64,000 nt of DNA, taken from positions 2,315,134 through 2,379,133 of the forward strand of contig NZ_SODU01000001.1 in NCBI RefSeq assembly GCF_004366075.1. Reading direction: 5' to 3'. A program made the position numbers and the translations under genes. Of this stretch, positions 53,345-63,908 are shown piece after piece (within the stretch, counting starts at the first letter, position 1; every line of letters starts with the position of its first letter). Under the pieces are notes generated by a model, which saw nothing but the letters and a program-made list of their open reading frames with translations, had not been told where the DNA came from and did not search any database. The DNA is from Kribbella pratensis. Lineage in GTDB: Bacteria > Actinomycetota > Actinomycetes > Propionibacteriales > Kribbellaceae.

Positions 53345-54628
53345 ATGAGCAGTGCGCGGGTGGTAATCGTGGGTGCGGGGTTTGCGGGGTATCACGCGGC
53401 GCGAGGGTTGCAGCGGGTCGCGCCTGAGGCCGAGATCGTGCTGATCAATCCGACCGACTACTTCCTGTACCTGCCGTTGCTCCCCGAGGTCGCGGCCGGG
53501 GTGCTGGAACCGCGGCGGATCTGCGTGTCGCTGCCGGACCGGCTACCGAAGGTGAAGCTCAAACTCGGCATGGTCACGGCAATCGACATCAACGGCCACG
53601 GCGTCGAATGGGTCGACCCCGAAGGGCGACGCAGTACGGCGGAGTTCGACCGGCTGGTGCTGGCGTCGGGCAGCGTGAACAAGCTGCTGCCGATTCCCGG
53701 CGTCGCCGAGTACGCACACGGTTTCCGGAGCATCTCCGAGGCGCTGTTCCTGCGCGACCACATCACCCGTCAGCTGGAACTCGCGGCGGCGACCAACGAC
53801 CGCGACGAACGCGACGCGCGATGCACTTTCGTCGTGGTCGGAGCCGGATACACCGGCACCGAGGTCGCCGCCCAAGGCCAGCTGTTCACCCGCCGGCTGC
53901 TCAAGCAACTACCCGCACTGCGCAACCAGCGGGTGCGCTGGGTGCTGGCCGACCTCGCGGACCGACTCCTGCCGGGACTCCACCCGCGGATGTCAGCAAC
54001 CGCCGAGCGCGTACTACGCAAGCGCGGCGTCGACGTCCGCACCGGCGAGTCCGTCGAGTACGCCGCGCCGGACTGCCTGCGGATGACCAAGGGCGAGGAG
54101 ATCCCCACCCGATCGCTCATCTGGTGTGTCGGGGTACGGCCGGACCCGTTGGTCGACGGGCTCTCACTGCCCATCGATCGCGGCCGGCTCCGGGTTCACG
54201 AGACGCTCGTCGTAGAGGGCCGCTCGCACGTGTTCGCCGTCGGGGACTGCGCCGCCGTCCCCGACGTCACCCGGCCCGGGTCGGTCACCGGGATGACCGC
54301 GCAGCACGCCCAGCGCCAGGGCAAGCTGGTCGCCCGCAACGTCGCCGCCTCGCTGGCAGGCGCCGACCTCGAGCCGTACAAGCACCACGATCTCGGCTTC
54401 CTGGTCGATCTCGGCGGATGGCAGTCGGCCGCCAACCCGCTCGGGGTCCCGCTGTCCGGGCTCCCCGCCAAAGCGGTCACGCGCGGATACCACCTGCTCT
54501 CGCTGCCGGGGAACCGCACCCGGACCGCGACAGACTGGGCGATCAACACCATCATGCCGCCGCAAGCGGTGCAGTTCGGCCTGATCGGCGCCGACCAGGT
54601 ACGCCTCGACTGCACCGCCCCCAGCTGA
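53345..54628 (+). CDS. NDH-2-like NAD(P)/FAD dehydrogenase
   Basis: A 427-residue single-domain-pair flavoprotein that transfers electrons from NADH to quinone, as in type II NADH dehydrogenases. FAD-binding motif VVIVGAGFAGYHAARGL is at the N-terminus; NADH-binding FVVVGAGYTGTEVAAQG lies near residue 162, and a second FAD motif HVFAVGDCAAVP near 300. The C-terminus may touch the membrane. The start ATG at 53345 has no close ribosome site; GGAGG lies 28 bases upstream. Confidence 0.85.
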   Translation: MSSARVVIVGAGFAGYHAARGLQRVAPEAEIVLINPTDYFLYLPLLPEVAAGVLEPRRICVSLPDRLPKVKLKLGMVTAIDINGHGVEWVDPEGRRSTAEFDRLVLASGSVNKLLPIPGVAEYAHGFRSISEALFLRDHITRQLELAAATNDRDERDARCTFVVVGAGYTGTEVAAQGQLFTRRLLKQLPALRNQRVRWVLADLADRLLPGLHPRMSATAERVLRKRGVDVRTGESVEYAAPDCLRMTKGEEIPTRSLIWCVGVRPDPLVDGLSLPIDRGRLRVHETLVVEGRSHVFAVGDCAAVPDVTRPGSVTGMTAQHAQRQGKLVARNVAASLAGADLEPYKHHDLGFLVDLGGWQSAANPLGVPLSGLPAKAVTRGYHLLSLPGNRTRTATDWAINTIMPPQAVQFGLIGADQVRLDCTAPS

Positions 54629-54808
54629 CGGTCCGGGATCGGTCCAGCACGGTGTGGCAAGACGCCGATCGGCGCGCTGAAGAGTTCAGTCACCCAGCCT
54701 TCATCCGACGACGAGGTAGATGCTGACGGCAACTGATGGTCCCGTGACCTGGCGCGGGTTCCTTAACTAGCAAGGAGTTGAACTCCTCGCCACATTTCCA
54801 ATCTATAG

Positions 54809-56359
<1,551 letters not shown>

Positions 56360-56487
56360 TCACTCAGCAGAAGAGGGCGCAGGACAGCCGACTTCGCGTG
56401 CAGCCGCGATGAGCTCACCCGCCGTTGACAGGGCCGCTGACGCGAATTACGGTCATTGCCGTTATCAGCCGGCAGCTAGGGGCGATC

Positions 56488-56868
56488 ATGCACAGAAGAC
56501 AATTCCTGGGTCTTGCAGCCGGTGCCGGTGCGGCGGTTTCGCTGCCGAGTGTGCGGGCGGTCGCGGCCGGCGGCTGCAGCCCCACCCCGCTCGGCCCGGG
56601 CATCATCTCGGCCCCGCTGGTCGGAGCCACCCTCGACGGCGACGACCTGTATCTGGTGACGCGAGGGCTGCAGCCCGCCGTGATCGGCCGGTTCGATCTC
56701 GCCTCGCGCACCATCGTGGCGCACCAGACGCTGTCGACCGGCACCGGCGGCTGGGGAGCGACCGTCTCCGGCGGCAAGGTGTACGTCGGGATGTACCCGG
56801 TCGCCGACATCCACGAGTACGACCCGGCCACCACCCCGGCTCCTGCTGAGCTACCGCCGGCCGTGTGA
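56488..56868 (+). CDS. Short TAT-type secreted protein, probably truncated propeller
   Basis: A 126-residue protein. The N-terminus MHRRQFLGLAAGAGAAVSLP carries an RR motif typical of twin-arginine export. The mature part begins a propeller-like pattern (ATLDGDDLYLVTRGLQPAVIG, SGGKVYVGMYPVADIHEYDP) but stops after one or two blades. It looks like the 5' end of a longer propeller gene cut off near 56830. AGGGGC lies upstream of the ATG at 56488. Confidence 0.55.
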   Translation: MHRRQFLGLAAGAGAAVSLPSVRAVAAGGCSPTPLGPGIISAPLVGATLDGDDLYLVTRGLQPAVIGRFDLASRTIVAHQTLSTGTGGWGATVSGGKVYVGMYPVADIHEYDPATTPAPAELPPAV

Positions 56869-56931
56869 GCGATCTGGGCGGCGTGGCGGCGGCTCAGCTG
56901 GAAGGGCGGGTGGCGGGTCTAGGGTGAAGTG

Positions 56932-58353
56932 GTGGAGTTGCACCTGAACCTGGTGGGGCGACGGGAGTTGGCTGGGCAGATCTACCGGCAGATCCGTGAT
57001 CGGATCCTGGCGAATGAGCTGCGCGCCGGAGCGACGGTGCCGTCGACGCGCGAGCTGTCCGGCCGGCTCGGTGTGTCACGCAATACCGTCGCCGTGGCGT
57101 ACGACCGTCTGGTTGCCGAGGGCTTCCTCACCAGCCGAACAGGCGTCGGTACGACCGTCAACGGCGTACCACCATCGGCGCGGGTGGCTGCCGACCCTCC
57201 CAGTGCGCCGTTGCGGGCTCGGGCGGCGTGGGACCTGATTCCCGAGTTCGACGACCTGTCGGCTGCCGCGCCGGCCTACGACTTCCGAGCCGGTATTCCG
57301 GACGCGGGCGAGTTCCCGTACGCCGCCTGGCGCCGCCTCGTCTCCGACGAACTACGCCCGCGCGCGGTCGGTCGTGGCGCTCATATCACTCCGGCCGGAC
57401 TGCTGCCCCTCCGGGAAGCACTCGCCCGACATGTCGCGGTGTCCCGGGGCGTGCGCGCACGGGTCGAAGACCTGATCGTCACCAGCGGTATCCAGCAGGC
57501 AGCCGACCTGACGGCGAAGGTACTGCTCGAACCCGGCGATACCGTAGCGGTGGAGGATCCGGGGTACGACCCGCCGCGGCTGCTCTTCGAAGCCGCCGGC
57601 GCCCGAGTGGTTGGCGTCCCGGTGGACGGCGAAGGCCTGGTCGTCGATGCGCTGCCCGACGACGCACGGTTGGTCTACGTGACGCCGTCGCATCAGTTTC
57701 CGCTGGGCATGGCGATGTCACCGACGCGGCGAACGGCCCTGCTGCAGTGGGCCGAACGAGTCGGAGCTGTGATCGTCGAGGACGACTACGACAGCGAGTT
57801 CCGGTACGCCGGGCGGCCGCTCGAGCCGCTGCACAGTCTCGATCCGAACGGCCGCGTGATCTACGCCGCCTCCTTCTCGAAGGTGCTGCTGCCGACGCTG
57901 CGGCTGGGGTTCTTGGTTGTTCCACCGACGCTGGGTGCTGCGTTCCGCAAGGCCAAGCAGCTGACCGATTGGCACACGGCGGTTCCACTGCAGTCGGCGC
58001 TCGCGCGCTTCGTCGACGACGGCTCCCTGGCGCGGCACATTCGGCGGATGCGGCGCCTGTACGCCGAACGTCATCACACCATGAGGGAAACGCTGTGGCG
58101 CGAGTTCGACGGGCTGTTGGAACCGGTGCCGGCGATGGCCGGCCTTCATCTCTCGGCCACGATCGCCGCCGGCGGCCCGATGGACACGGGCGTCGTCGCG
58201 CGTGCCAAAGACGCCGGGGTCGGGATCGACTCGCTGTCGAGGTTCGCGATCAGGGAACGCCGCAACGGCCTGCTGATCGGGTACGGCGGGATCCCGGTCA
58301 ACCACATCGCCGACGGACTGCGGCTGCTGCGGCAATGTCTGCCGGTGCCGTGA
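56932..58353 (+). CDS. MocR/PdxR-type regulator (GntR-aminotransferase fusion)
   Basis: A 473-residue fusion protein. The N-terminal GntR winged helix reads GQIYRQIRDRILANELRAGATVPSTRELSGRLGVSRNTVAVAYDRLVAEGFL. The C-terminal fold-type I aminotransferase domain binds PLP through the Lys in YAASFSKVLLPTLRLGF. It senses PLP or an amine-PLP adduct. GTG at 56932 is chosen because AGGGTGA then lies at better spacing than for GTG 56929. No obvious target is adjacent. Confidence 0.88.
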   Translation: MELHLNLVGRRELAGQIYRQIRDRILANELRAGATVPSTRELSGRLGVSRNTVAVAYDRLVAEGFLTSRTGVGTTVNGVPPSARVAADPPSAPLRARAAWDLIPEFDDLSAAAPAYDFRAGIPDAGEFPYAAWRRLVSDELRPRAVGRGAHITPAGLLPLREALARHVAVSRGVRARVEDLIVTSGIQQAADLTAKVLLEPGDTVAVEDPGYDPPRLLFEAAGARVVGVPVDGEGLVVDALPDDARLVYVTPSHQFPLGMAMSPTRRTALLQWAERVGAVIVEDDYDSEFRYAGRPLEPLHSLDPNGRVIYAASFSKVLLPTLRLGFLVVPPTLGAAFRKAKQLTDWHTAVPLQSALARFVDDGSLARHIRRMRRLYAERHHTMRETLWREFDGLLEPVPAMAGLHLSATIAAGGPMDTGVVARAKDAGVGIDSLSRFAIRERRNGLLIGYGGIPVNHIADGLRLLRQCLPVP

Positions 58354-58470
58354 CCTTTTCGCGACCGGTCCAGGTCGATCGGTGCGGTTCTGGCCCGTGG
58401 CAGGGCGTGCCCGGCTGACTAGCGTGCTGACCGACAGTCCTCCGGGCTACCGATCGGCAGGTCAGGCATC

Positions 58471-58944
58471 ATGCAGTTCACGATCAAGCACCTCGTCGGC
58501 GTCGCTGTCGTCGCCGCAACTGCCGCGGCACCACTGGCGCCCGCGGCCGCCGGCCACAGTGACCGGCGCTGCGCGCAGCGGTTCGACGCCGCCCAGCGGC
58601 AGGACATGGAATCGTTCCGCGACTTCAAGGCCGACGAGTGGCGGGCGGTGCACGACACAGAGGCGATCAGCATCGACCCGAGCGGCAAAGCGGCGTACGG
58701 CATCGAGCAGATCATGGCCGGCGCGAAGACCCACTTCGAGCGCAAGTGGGCGATCTGGTCGTGGACCGAGCTGTCGCGGCGGGTCGACGGCTGCCGTACG
58801 GCGGTGATCGTCTACGACGCGACGTACGACATCCCGTCCATTGACTACCACCAGCGGGCGCTGACCACGGTCACCTACACGTACAAGCACGGTCACTGGC
58901 TGGGCGTCCTGGACCAGGGCACCTACCTGGACGCCCCAAGCTGA
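58471..58944 (+). CDS. Secreted SnoaL/NTF2-like protein
   Basis: A 157-residue exported protein. The signal peptide MQFTIKHLVGVAVVAATAAA is followed by an alanine-rich cleavage region ending PAAAG-HSD. The mature part, with AYGIEQIMAGAKTHFERKW and ALTTVTYTYKHGHWLGVLDQG, resembles SnoaL-like/DUF4440 domains. Function unknown. Confidence 0.65.
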   Translation: MQFTIKHLVGVAVVAATAAAPLAPAAAGHSDRRCAQRFDAAQRQDMESFRDFKADEWRAVHDTEAISIDPSGKAAYGIEQIMAGAKTHFERKWAIWSWTELSRRVDGCRTAVIVYDATYDIPSIDYHQRALTTVTYTYKHGHWLGVLDQGTYLDAPS

Positions 58945-58954
58945 CACCCTCCCC

Positions 58955-58995
58955 CGCGGGCCGGGCCACCACCTCCCGAAGTGGCCCGGCCCGCG
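58955..58995 (+). terminator. Terminator hairpin
   Basis: CGCGGGCCGGGCCAC (58955-58969) pairs perfectly with GTGGCCCGGCCCGCG (58981-58995) after the SnoaL-like gene. Confidence 0.75.
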
Positions 58996-59078
58996 ACCTC
59001 GGCATCGGGCGTGGTCCACGTACCGACGGTCTACCTGCATCGCGGTCATCGTCGGCGGCTAGTGAGAGAGGCCCGGAG

Positions 59079-60785
59079 ATGGTTGCGTCGGATGGCTCAT
59101 CAGGTCGGCAAGCCGGACGGTGGTTCGGCATCCTCGGCCCGGTCGAGGTAGTGATGGACGGGCGACCTGTCGAGTTGCCGTCGCATCGGCCGCGGGTGCT
59201 GCTGGCAGCACTCCTCCTGCGACCGAACCGCACGATACCGGTCGGTCAACTGATCGATCTGCTGTGGCGGGACGACGAGCTTCCCAGCCGGCCCCGCAGC
59301 GCACTACAGGTCTATGTGTCACGGCTGCGCGCCGCCCTCGGTGACGTCGACCGGAGATTGATCAGCACCGACGGGACCGGCTACTGCATCCACTTGGACG
59401 TCGAGCAGCTTGACCTGACGGAATTCCGCCGACTCGTCGAACAGGCTGAGACAGAGTCCTCCGCCGAGATCAGGGCAGCCCTGCTGGCGGAAGCCTGTGA
59501 AGTTTGGCGCGGTGAGCCGCTGGCTGATCTCGACACCCAAGCGTTGACGCGGAACGGGGTTCCCAGGCTGCTGGAAGAACGTCTGCACGCCGTCGAACTC
59601 CACCTGGAGGCTCAGATGGAACTCGGACAAAGCGCGGCGGTGATTCCGCGACTACTGGAACTCGTGGGACGGCATCCCACCCGGGAGCATCTCTGGGCGA
59701 TGCTGATGCGTGCACAGCACGCTGTCGGTCGACCGGCGGACGCGTTCGCGACGTACAGCGACGTCTCGCGGCGCCTGGCCGACCTGCTCGGGGCCGGCCC
59801 CGGGCCCGAGTTGCGAGAGCTGCATCAAGCCTTGCTGGCCGTGACCGAGCCGGGTAGCACCGTCATCCCACAACAGCTCCCTATCGGACTCCGAGCGTTC
59901 ACCGGCCGGACCGCTGAGCTCCGAAACCTCGACGAGATGCTGCACGACGATCGCCGGTCCGGCGTGGTGCTGCTCATCGGCCCAGCGGGAATCGGCAAGA
60001 CAGCCTTGGCGGTCCAGTGGGCCCGGCGCATCGCTGACCGATTCCCCGACGGCGTCCTGTATGTCGATCTGAAGGGCTTCGCGCCCTCGGCAGAGCCGGC
60101 CGAACCGGCGGACGTGCTGAACCAGTTCCTCGTTGCCTTGGGGCTTTCGCCCGACCAACTCGCAGTCGGGGACCAAGCGACGTTGTTCCGCAGCGTTCTC
60201 GCTGATCGTTCGGTGCTGGTCGTGCTCGACAACGCCCGGTCCGCCGACCAGGTCCGGCCGCTGCTGGCCACCGGTCCGAACTGCCTCACTTTGGTCACCA
60301 GCCGCAGCGAACTGGTCAGCCTCGTCGCAGCGGAGCAGGCCCGTCCGGTCCGGTTGGATCTGTTGACGCCGGCCGATGCCAGGCAGCTACTGGCGGCGCG
60401 AGTCGGGTCGGATCGCCTGAGTCAGGACGCAGCCGCGATCGACGAACTGACCACGCGGTGCGCCGGTCTCCCCCTGGCGCTCACCCTGGTCGCCGCCCAA
60501 CTCGAACTCCGGCCGACCTGGCCCCTCGACAAGGTGGTGTCCTCGCTGCGGGACGCTCCGCTCGACGCGCTGACCTGTGACGACAGCGAGGATCCGCGCA
60601 CGAGCGTCTCGTGGCCCTACCGCCACTTCCAGCCCAATGCAGCGCGCATGTTCCGCGTTCTCCGGGTACCGGCAGCCGGCGGCGCCCCCGCCGTCAGCGA
60701 TCCGACGACCATAACCCGGGGCCGGGTTGGTATCGAACTGTCCGCAGCGCCGGCCGGCCGCCGTTCCACTCACGGGTACGGGTGA
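59079..60785 (+). CDS. SARP/AfsR-type regulator, C-terminally truncated
   Basis: A 568-residue regulator. The OmpR-type DNA-binding domain (about 15-105: FGILGPVEVVMDGRPVEL and SALQVYVSRLRAALGD) is followed by the bacterial transcriptional activation domain (about 110-260) and an NB-ARC-like ATPase with P-loop LIGPAGIGKTALAVQWA. In full AfsR-type proteins winged-helix and TPR parts follow. Here the homology ends near residue 530 (AARMFRVLRV) and the tail is low-complexity. It probably lost its 3' end in a rearrangement near 60670, yet keeps DNA-binding and ATPase domains. Such regulators control antibiotic clusters or stress genes. Confidence 0.82.
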   Translation: MVASDGSSGRQAGRWFGILGPVEVVMDGRPVELPSHRPRVLLAALLLRPNRTIPVGQLIDLLWRDDELPSRPRSALQVYVSRLRAALGDVDRRLISTDGTGYCIHLDVEQLDLTEFRRLVEQAETESSAEIRAALLAEACEVWRGEPLADLDTQALTRNGVPRLLEERLHAVELHLEAQMELGQSAAVIPRLLELVGRHPTREHLWAMLMRAQHAVGRPADAFATYSDVSRRLADLLGAGPGPELRELHQALLAVTEPGSTVIPQQLPIGLRAFTGRTAELRNLDEMLHDDRRSGVVLLIGPAGIGKTALAVQWARRIADRFPDGVLYVDLKGFAPSAEPAEPADVLNQFLVALGLSPDQLAVGDQATLFRSVLADRSVLVVLDNARSADQVRPLLATGPNCLTLVTSRSELVSLVAAEQARPVRLDLLTPADARQLLAARVGSDRLSQDAAAIDELTTRCAGLPLALTLVAAQLELRPTWPLDKVVSSLRDAPLDALTCDDSEDPRTSVSWPYRHFQPNAARMFRVLRVPAAGGAPAVSDPTTITRGRVGIELSAAPAGRRSTHGYG

Positions 60786-61699
60786 CCTTGTCCGGTTGCA
60801 ATCAGGGTACGAAGGCTGTCACTCATCAGGTGCTGCCACGCCGTGGAGCACCTCTCGTAACACTCCAGGTCGGACTGGAGCCCGATGTGGGTGAGCGTGA
60901 CGGCCGAGCCTCCATCCTCGGCCGCGACGTCGAAGACGATGCGCGTGCCGATCCACTCGCGCTGGTCGTCGAGGCCCTCGATCCGAGCATCCAGCACGTC
61001 CCACACGACCTGCTTGCCAGGGACAACATCGGCCAGCCGGATGCGACACCAGTGCACACCGGCTACCTCGAAGGTGAACTCGTCACCCCGGCTGTTGGTG
61101 CTGCCCTCGATACTGCGGGACCACCATCCGCGCGCGTCGAGGATGGCCTCGACGACCACGTCGGGTGCGGCGTCGGTCATGAATCCCGTGGAGAATCTTC
61201 CCGACGTGCCCAGATCGCGCTCGGCGGCGGTGCGGGCAGTGCCTTCCGCGTTCGGTTGTCCCTGTCCCGTGGCGACCAGGCCGTACAGGCTTTCGCCGAT
61301 ATAGAAGTTCCACCCCTGGCTGCACGCGTCGTAGCACTCGTACTCCGGGACGAGTCCGTGATGGGTGAACCTGAGTTCGGTGCCGTCCTGCACCTCGGTG
61401 ATCTCGAAGCTGACCGTCGTACCGACCCATTCGGTCTTGTCCGCCACGAAGTTGAAGGAGTTCTCCACAACAAGCCACTCGACCAGCTTGTCGGGAACGA
61501 CCTGGGTCACCCGAAGACGACAGAAATGGACATCCTGGTAGCGGTGACGGAACTCGTCGCCCACCTTGGCGGTGTCGCCCTGGATGCCTTCGGACCACCA
61601 GGACCGTGGATCCAGAACGGCGGCGAACACCTCCCTGGGTGTCTTGGCGATGATGAGGCTGGTCGTGTAGCTGTTGCCGACGGTCATGACGTTGTTCAT
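60770..61699 (-). CDS. Tandem SRPBCC (AHSA1-like) protein
   Basis: A 309-residue protein with two SRPBCC domains in a row, about residues 12-150 and 172-305. Each begins with a VFAAVLDPRSWWSEGIQG- or VVVEAILDARGWWSRSIEG-type block, and each ends in a GWNFYIGESLYGLVATGQG or AWQHLMSDSLRTLIATGQG block. The two halves are clear duplicates. Such proteins bind hydrophobic ligands or act as Hsp90 activators. Its 3' end overlaps the convergent SARP gene by 16 bp. It is divergent from the LysR regulator that likely controls it. Confidence 0.85.
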   Translation of the reverse strand: MNNVMTVGNSYTTSLIIAKTPREVFAAVLDPRSWWSEGIQGDTAKVGDEFRHRYQDVHFCRLRVTQVVPDKLVEWLVVENSFNFVADKTEWVGTTVSFEITEVQDGTELRFTHHGLVPEYECYDACSQGWNFYIGESLYGLVATGQGQPNAEGTARTAAERDLGTSGRFSTGFMTDAAPDVVVEAILDARGWWSRSIEGSTNSRGDEFTFEVAGVHWCRIRLADVVPGKQVVWDVLDARIEGLDDQREWIGTRIVFDVAAEDGGSAVTLTHIGLQSDLECYERCSTAWQHLMSDSLRTLIATGQGHPYP

Positions 61700-61794
61700 T
61701 CCCTGCTCCCTGCAGTCAGGTGCTTTCTTCTGCGGATGCCCGGTGCGCTCCGGTGCCTCAACACTCGCCGAATAACTGGGGTCAGGGCCAACAC

Positions 61795-61818
61795 CTGTTG
61801 TCCGCCGATTGACAACAG
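61795..61818. promoter_or_regulatory. Candidate LysR-type operator
   Basis: CTGTTGTC and GACAACAG form an inverted repeat with eight bases between, in the divergent region between the SRPBCC gene and the LysR gene. The TTGTC-N8-GACAA shape fits a LysR box. Confidence 0.55.
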
Positions 61819-61837
61819 AATGTGCGTTAATGGTGCG

Positions 61838-62773
61838 GTGGACGACCTGGATATCCGGCTGCTGCGCTACTTCGTCGCGGTGGCTGAGGAGCTGCATTTC
61901 GGCCGCGCCGCGCAGCGACTGTTCATCGCGCAACAGGCACTGAGCCGCGACATCCGCCGGCTCGAAGACCGTTTGGGTGTCAGGCTGCTGGATCGGACCA
62001 CTCGCCAGGTCGAGCTGACGCCGTCCGGCCAGAAGTTCCTGGCCCGTACTCGGGAGTTGCTGAAGCTGCACGACCAGGTCGTGCGAGAACTCCGCGGCGA
62101 GGCTCCGTCCTTGACGGTGGACGTGGTCGGCCCCGGCCTCAGTCCTGCCCTCGTGCTCGCCGCCGCACGGCTGCATGCGCCCGATCTGGAGTTCTTCGCC
62201 CGCTTCCATACCGGTGGTGAGGACGCGATACCGCTGCTCCTGGCGGAGCGACTCGACGTTACCTTCGGTCGGATACCCGGTACGGCGGATGGTCTGCGGC
62301 AACGCCTCGTACGGTACGAACCGCTGGCCGTGTTACTACCTCACCTGCATCCACTGGCCGAGCTCGCCGTCGTACCGCTGGAGTCCTTGCGTGGTACTGC
62401 ACTGTGTTCGCGGGCGGGGAATCACGCAACGCCGGGCTGGGAGCACGCCGTACGGCAACTCCTGGCGTCGATCGGGGTCGATCCCGCCGGCGCACATCCG
62501 CACGTCGAGGGGAACGACGAACTCGGGCAGCACATCCGGAACCGGAATGCGCCGATCTTGACGATGAGTACGCAACGGCCCGTTGCCGGTGCTGTACTAC
62601 GTCCACTCGTGGACCCCGTTGCCCTGTATCCGTGGACGATGATCTGGCGGGCCGATCTCCGCCACCCCGGCCTCGACGCCCTCCACCGAGCAGTCGACGA
62701 GCTGTCGAGTACTGACTGGTTGGCAGTTCCAGACGGAGCATGGCTGCCTGAGCCCGAAGCCACCGCACGCTGA
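61838..62773 (+). CDS. LysR-family transcriptional regulator
   Basis: A 311-residue regulator. The N-terminal helix-turn-helix is LRYFVAVAEELHFGRAAQRL followed by FIAQQALSRDIRRLEDRLGVRLLDRTTRQVELTPSG. The effector domain starts near residue 90. The start GTG at 61838 (VDDLDIRLLRYF) is chosen because it leaves the operator at 61795-61818 outside the gene; ATG 61820 is the alternative. It likely regulates the divergent SRPBCC gene. Confidence 0.88.
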   Translation: MDDLDIRLLRYFVAVAEELHFGRAAQRLFIAQQALSRDIRRLEDRLGVRLLDRTTRQVELTPSGQKFLARTRELLKLHDQVVRELRGEAPSLTVDVVGPGLSPALVLAAARLHAPDLEFFARFHTGGEDAIPLLLAERLDVTFGRIPGTADGLRQRLVRYEPLAVLLPHLHPLAELAVVPLESLRGTALCSRAGNHATPGWEHAVRQLLASIGVDPAGAHPHVEGNDELGQHIRNRNAPILTMSTQRPVAGAVLRPLVDPVALYPWTMIWRADLRHPGLDALHRAVDELSSTDWLAVPDGAWLPEPEATAR

Positions 62774-62879
62774 CCGGTCCCCATAAACACACGCGGCTTT
62801 CATTTCGCTTTCATCAAAGCCCCAATTCGACCGCTGTAGAAAAGGATCGCGACCGCCACGCATGATTCTTTCCCTTGCG

Positions 62880-63908
62880 CTACTTGTAGGCGACTGCTGC
62901 GCTTGCGGGACCTGTGAGGGGCAGGACCTCGACGTTGCGGAAGCCTGCCTCGCGGCACCATTCGGCGAAATCGGCGCCGGTGAAGTCGAACGCGTCACCG
63001 AACTCGATCAGCATGTTGAGCGACATCATCAGTCCGAATGAGTTCTCGCGCCGGGCGTCGTCGATCAGGTTCTCGATGACTATGTAGGCGCCGCCGTCGG
63101 GGAGCGCCTCGTAGGCCGCCCGGACCAGGCGCTGTTTCCGTTCCAGGTTCCAGTCGTGGAGGATCATGCCCATCGTTATCACGTCCGCTTGCGGAAGCGG
63201 GTCGGCGAAGAAGTCACCGGAGGCGATGCTGATGCGGTCGTCCAGTCCCGCTGCGGCGACTGCCCGCTCGGCGATCGGCGCTACGACGGGCAGGTCGAAG
63301 GTCGTCAAGCGCAGGTGTGGGTGGTGGCCGGCGAGCACGGCGCACAGCTGTCCGGTTGCGCCGCCTATGTCGCAGACAGTCTTGTAGCGTGAAAAGTCGA
63401 ACGTCTCGGCGAGCGCTTCGAAGTTGCCGAGCGACAAGCCCGTCATCCCCTGCATGAACTGCTCGAGTCGCGCCGGGTCGCCGTAGAGCTCCTCGAACAT
63501 CGGCTTACCCGTGTGCTTCACCTCATTCTGTGGCTTGCCCGTTTTGAGCGCCTCTGTCAGGTCGCCCCAGAAGCCGTAGAGCCGTGCATTCGACATCTCG
63601 AGGATGCCGCCTATGTACGTGGGGCTTCGCTTGTCGAGGAAGGCCGCAGTTTCCGCGGTGTTGCAGTAACGGCCTTCACTTCCTTCGCCGTCGCGTTCGA
63701 GGAACCCGAGCGCGACGAGCGCGTCGAGGAAGTCGTGAATCCCACGCGGATGAAGGCCAAGCGCGTCGCGGATCGCCTCGGCGGTCATCGAGTCGTCGCC
63801 GAGCTCTGTGAAGAGTTCGAGCTCGACGGCCGAGAGGAGCGTCTTCGACGGCCAGAACCCCATGCCCACCTGCATTATGTGAGAGGGGTCGAGTTGCGTC
63901 TGCGCCAT
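62880..63908 (-). CDS. O-methyltransferase (plant-type/O-methyltransferase family 2)
   Basis: A 342-residue SAM-dependent methyltransferase with an N-terminal winged-helix dimerisation domain (LLSAVELELFTELGDDSMTAEAIRDALGLHPRGIHDFLDALVALGFL) and a C-terminal SAM domain with VCDIGGATGQLCAVLAGHHP. The catalytic base region reads MGMILHDWNLERKQRLV. Such enzymes methylate phenols or antibiotic hydroxyl groups. No biosynthetic partner is in the window; a promoter probably lies in the last 92 bases. Confidence 0.88.
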   Translation of the reverse strand: MAQTQLDPSHIMQVGMGFWPSKTLLSAVELELFTELGDDSMTAEAIRDALGLHPRGIHDFLDALVALGFLERDGEGSEGRYCNTAETAAFLDKRSPTYIGGILEMSNARLYGFWGDLTEALKTGKPQNEVKHTGKPMFEELYGDPARLEQFMQGMTGLSLGNFEALAETFDFSRYKTVCDIGGATGQLCAVLAGHHPHLRLTTFDLPVVAPIAERAVAAAGLDDRISIASGDFFADPLPQADVITMGMILHDWNLERKQRLVRAAYEALPDGGAYIVIENLIDDARRENSFGLMMSLNMLIEFGDAFDFTGADFAEWCREAGFRNVEVLPLTGPASAAVAYK

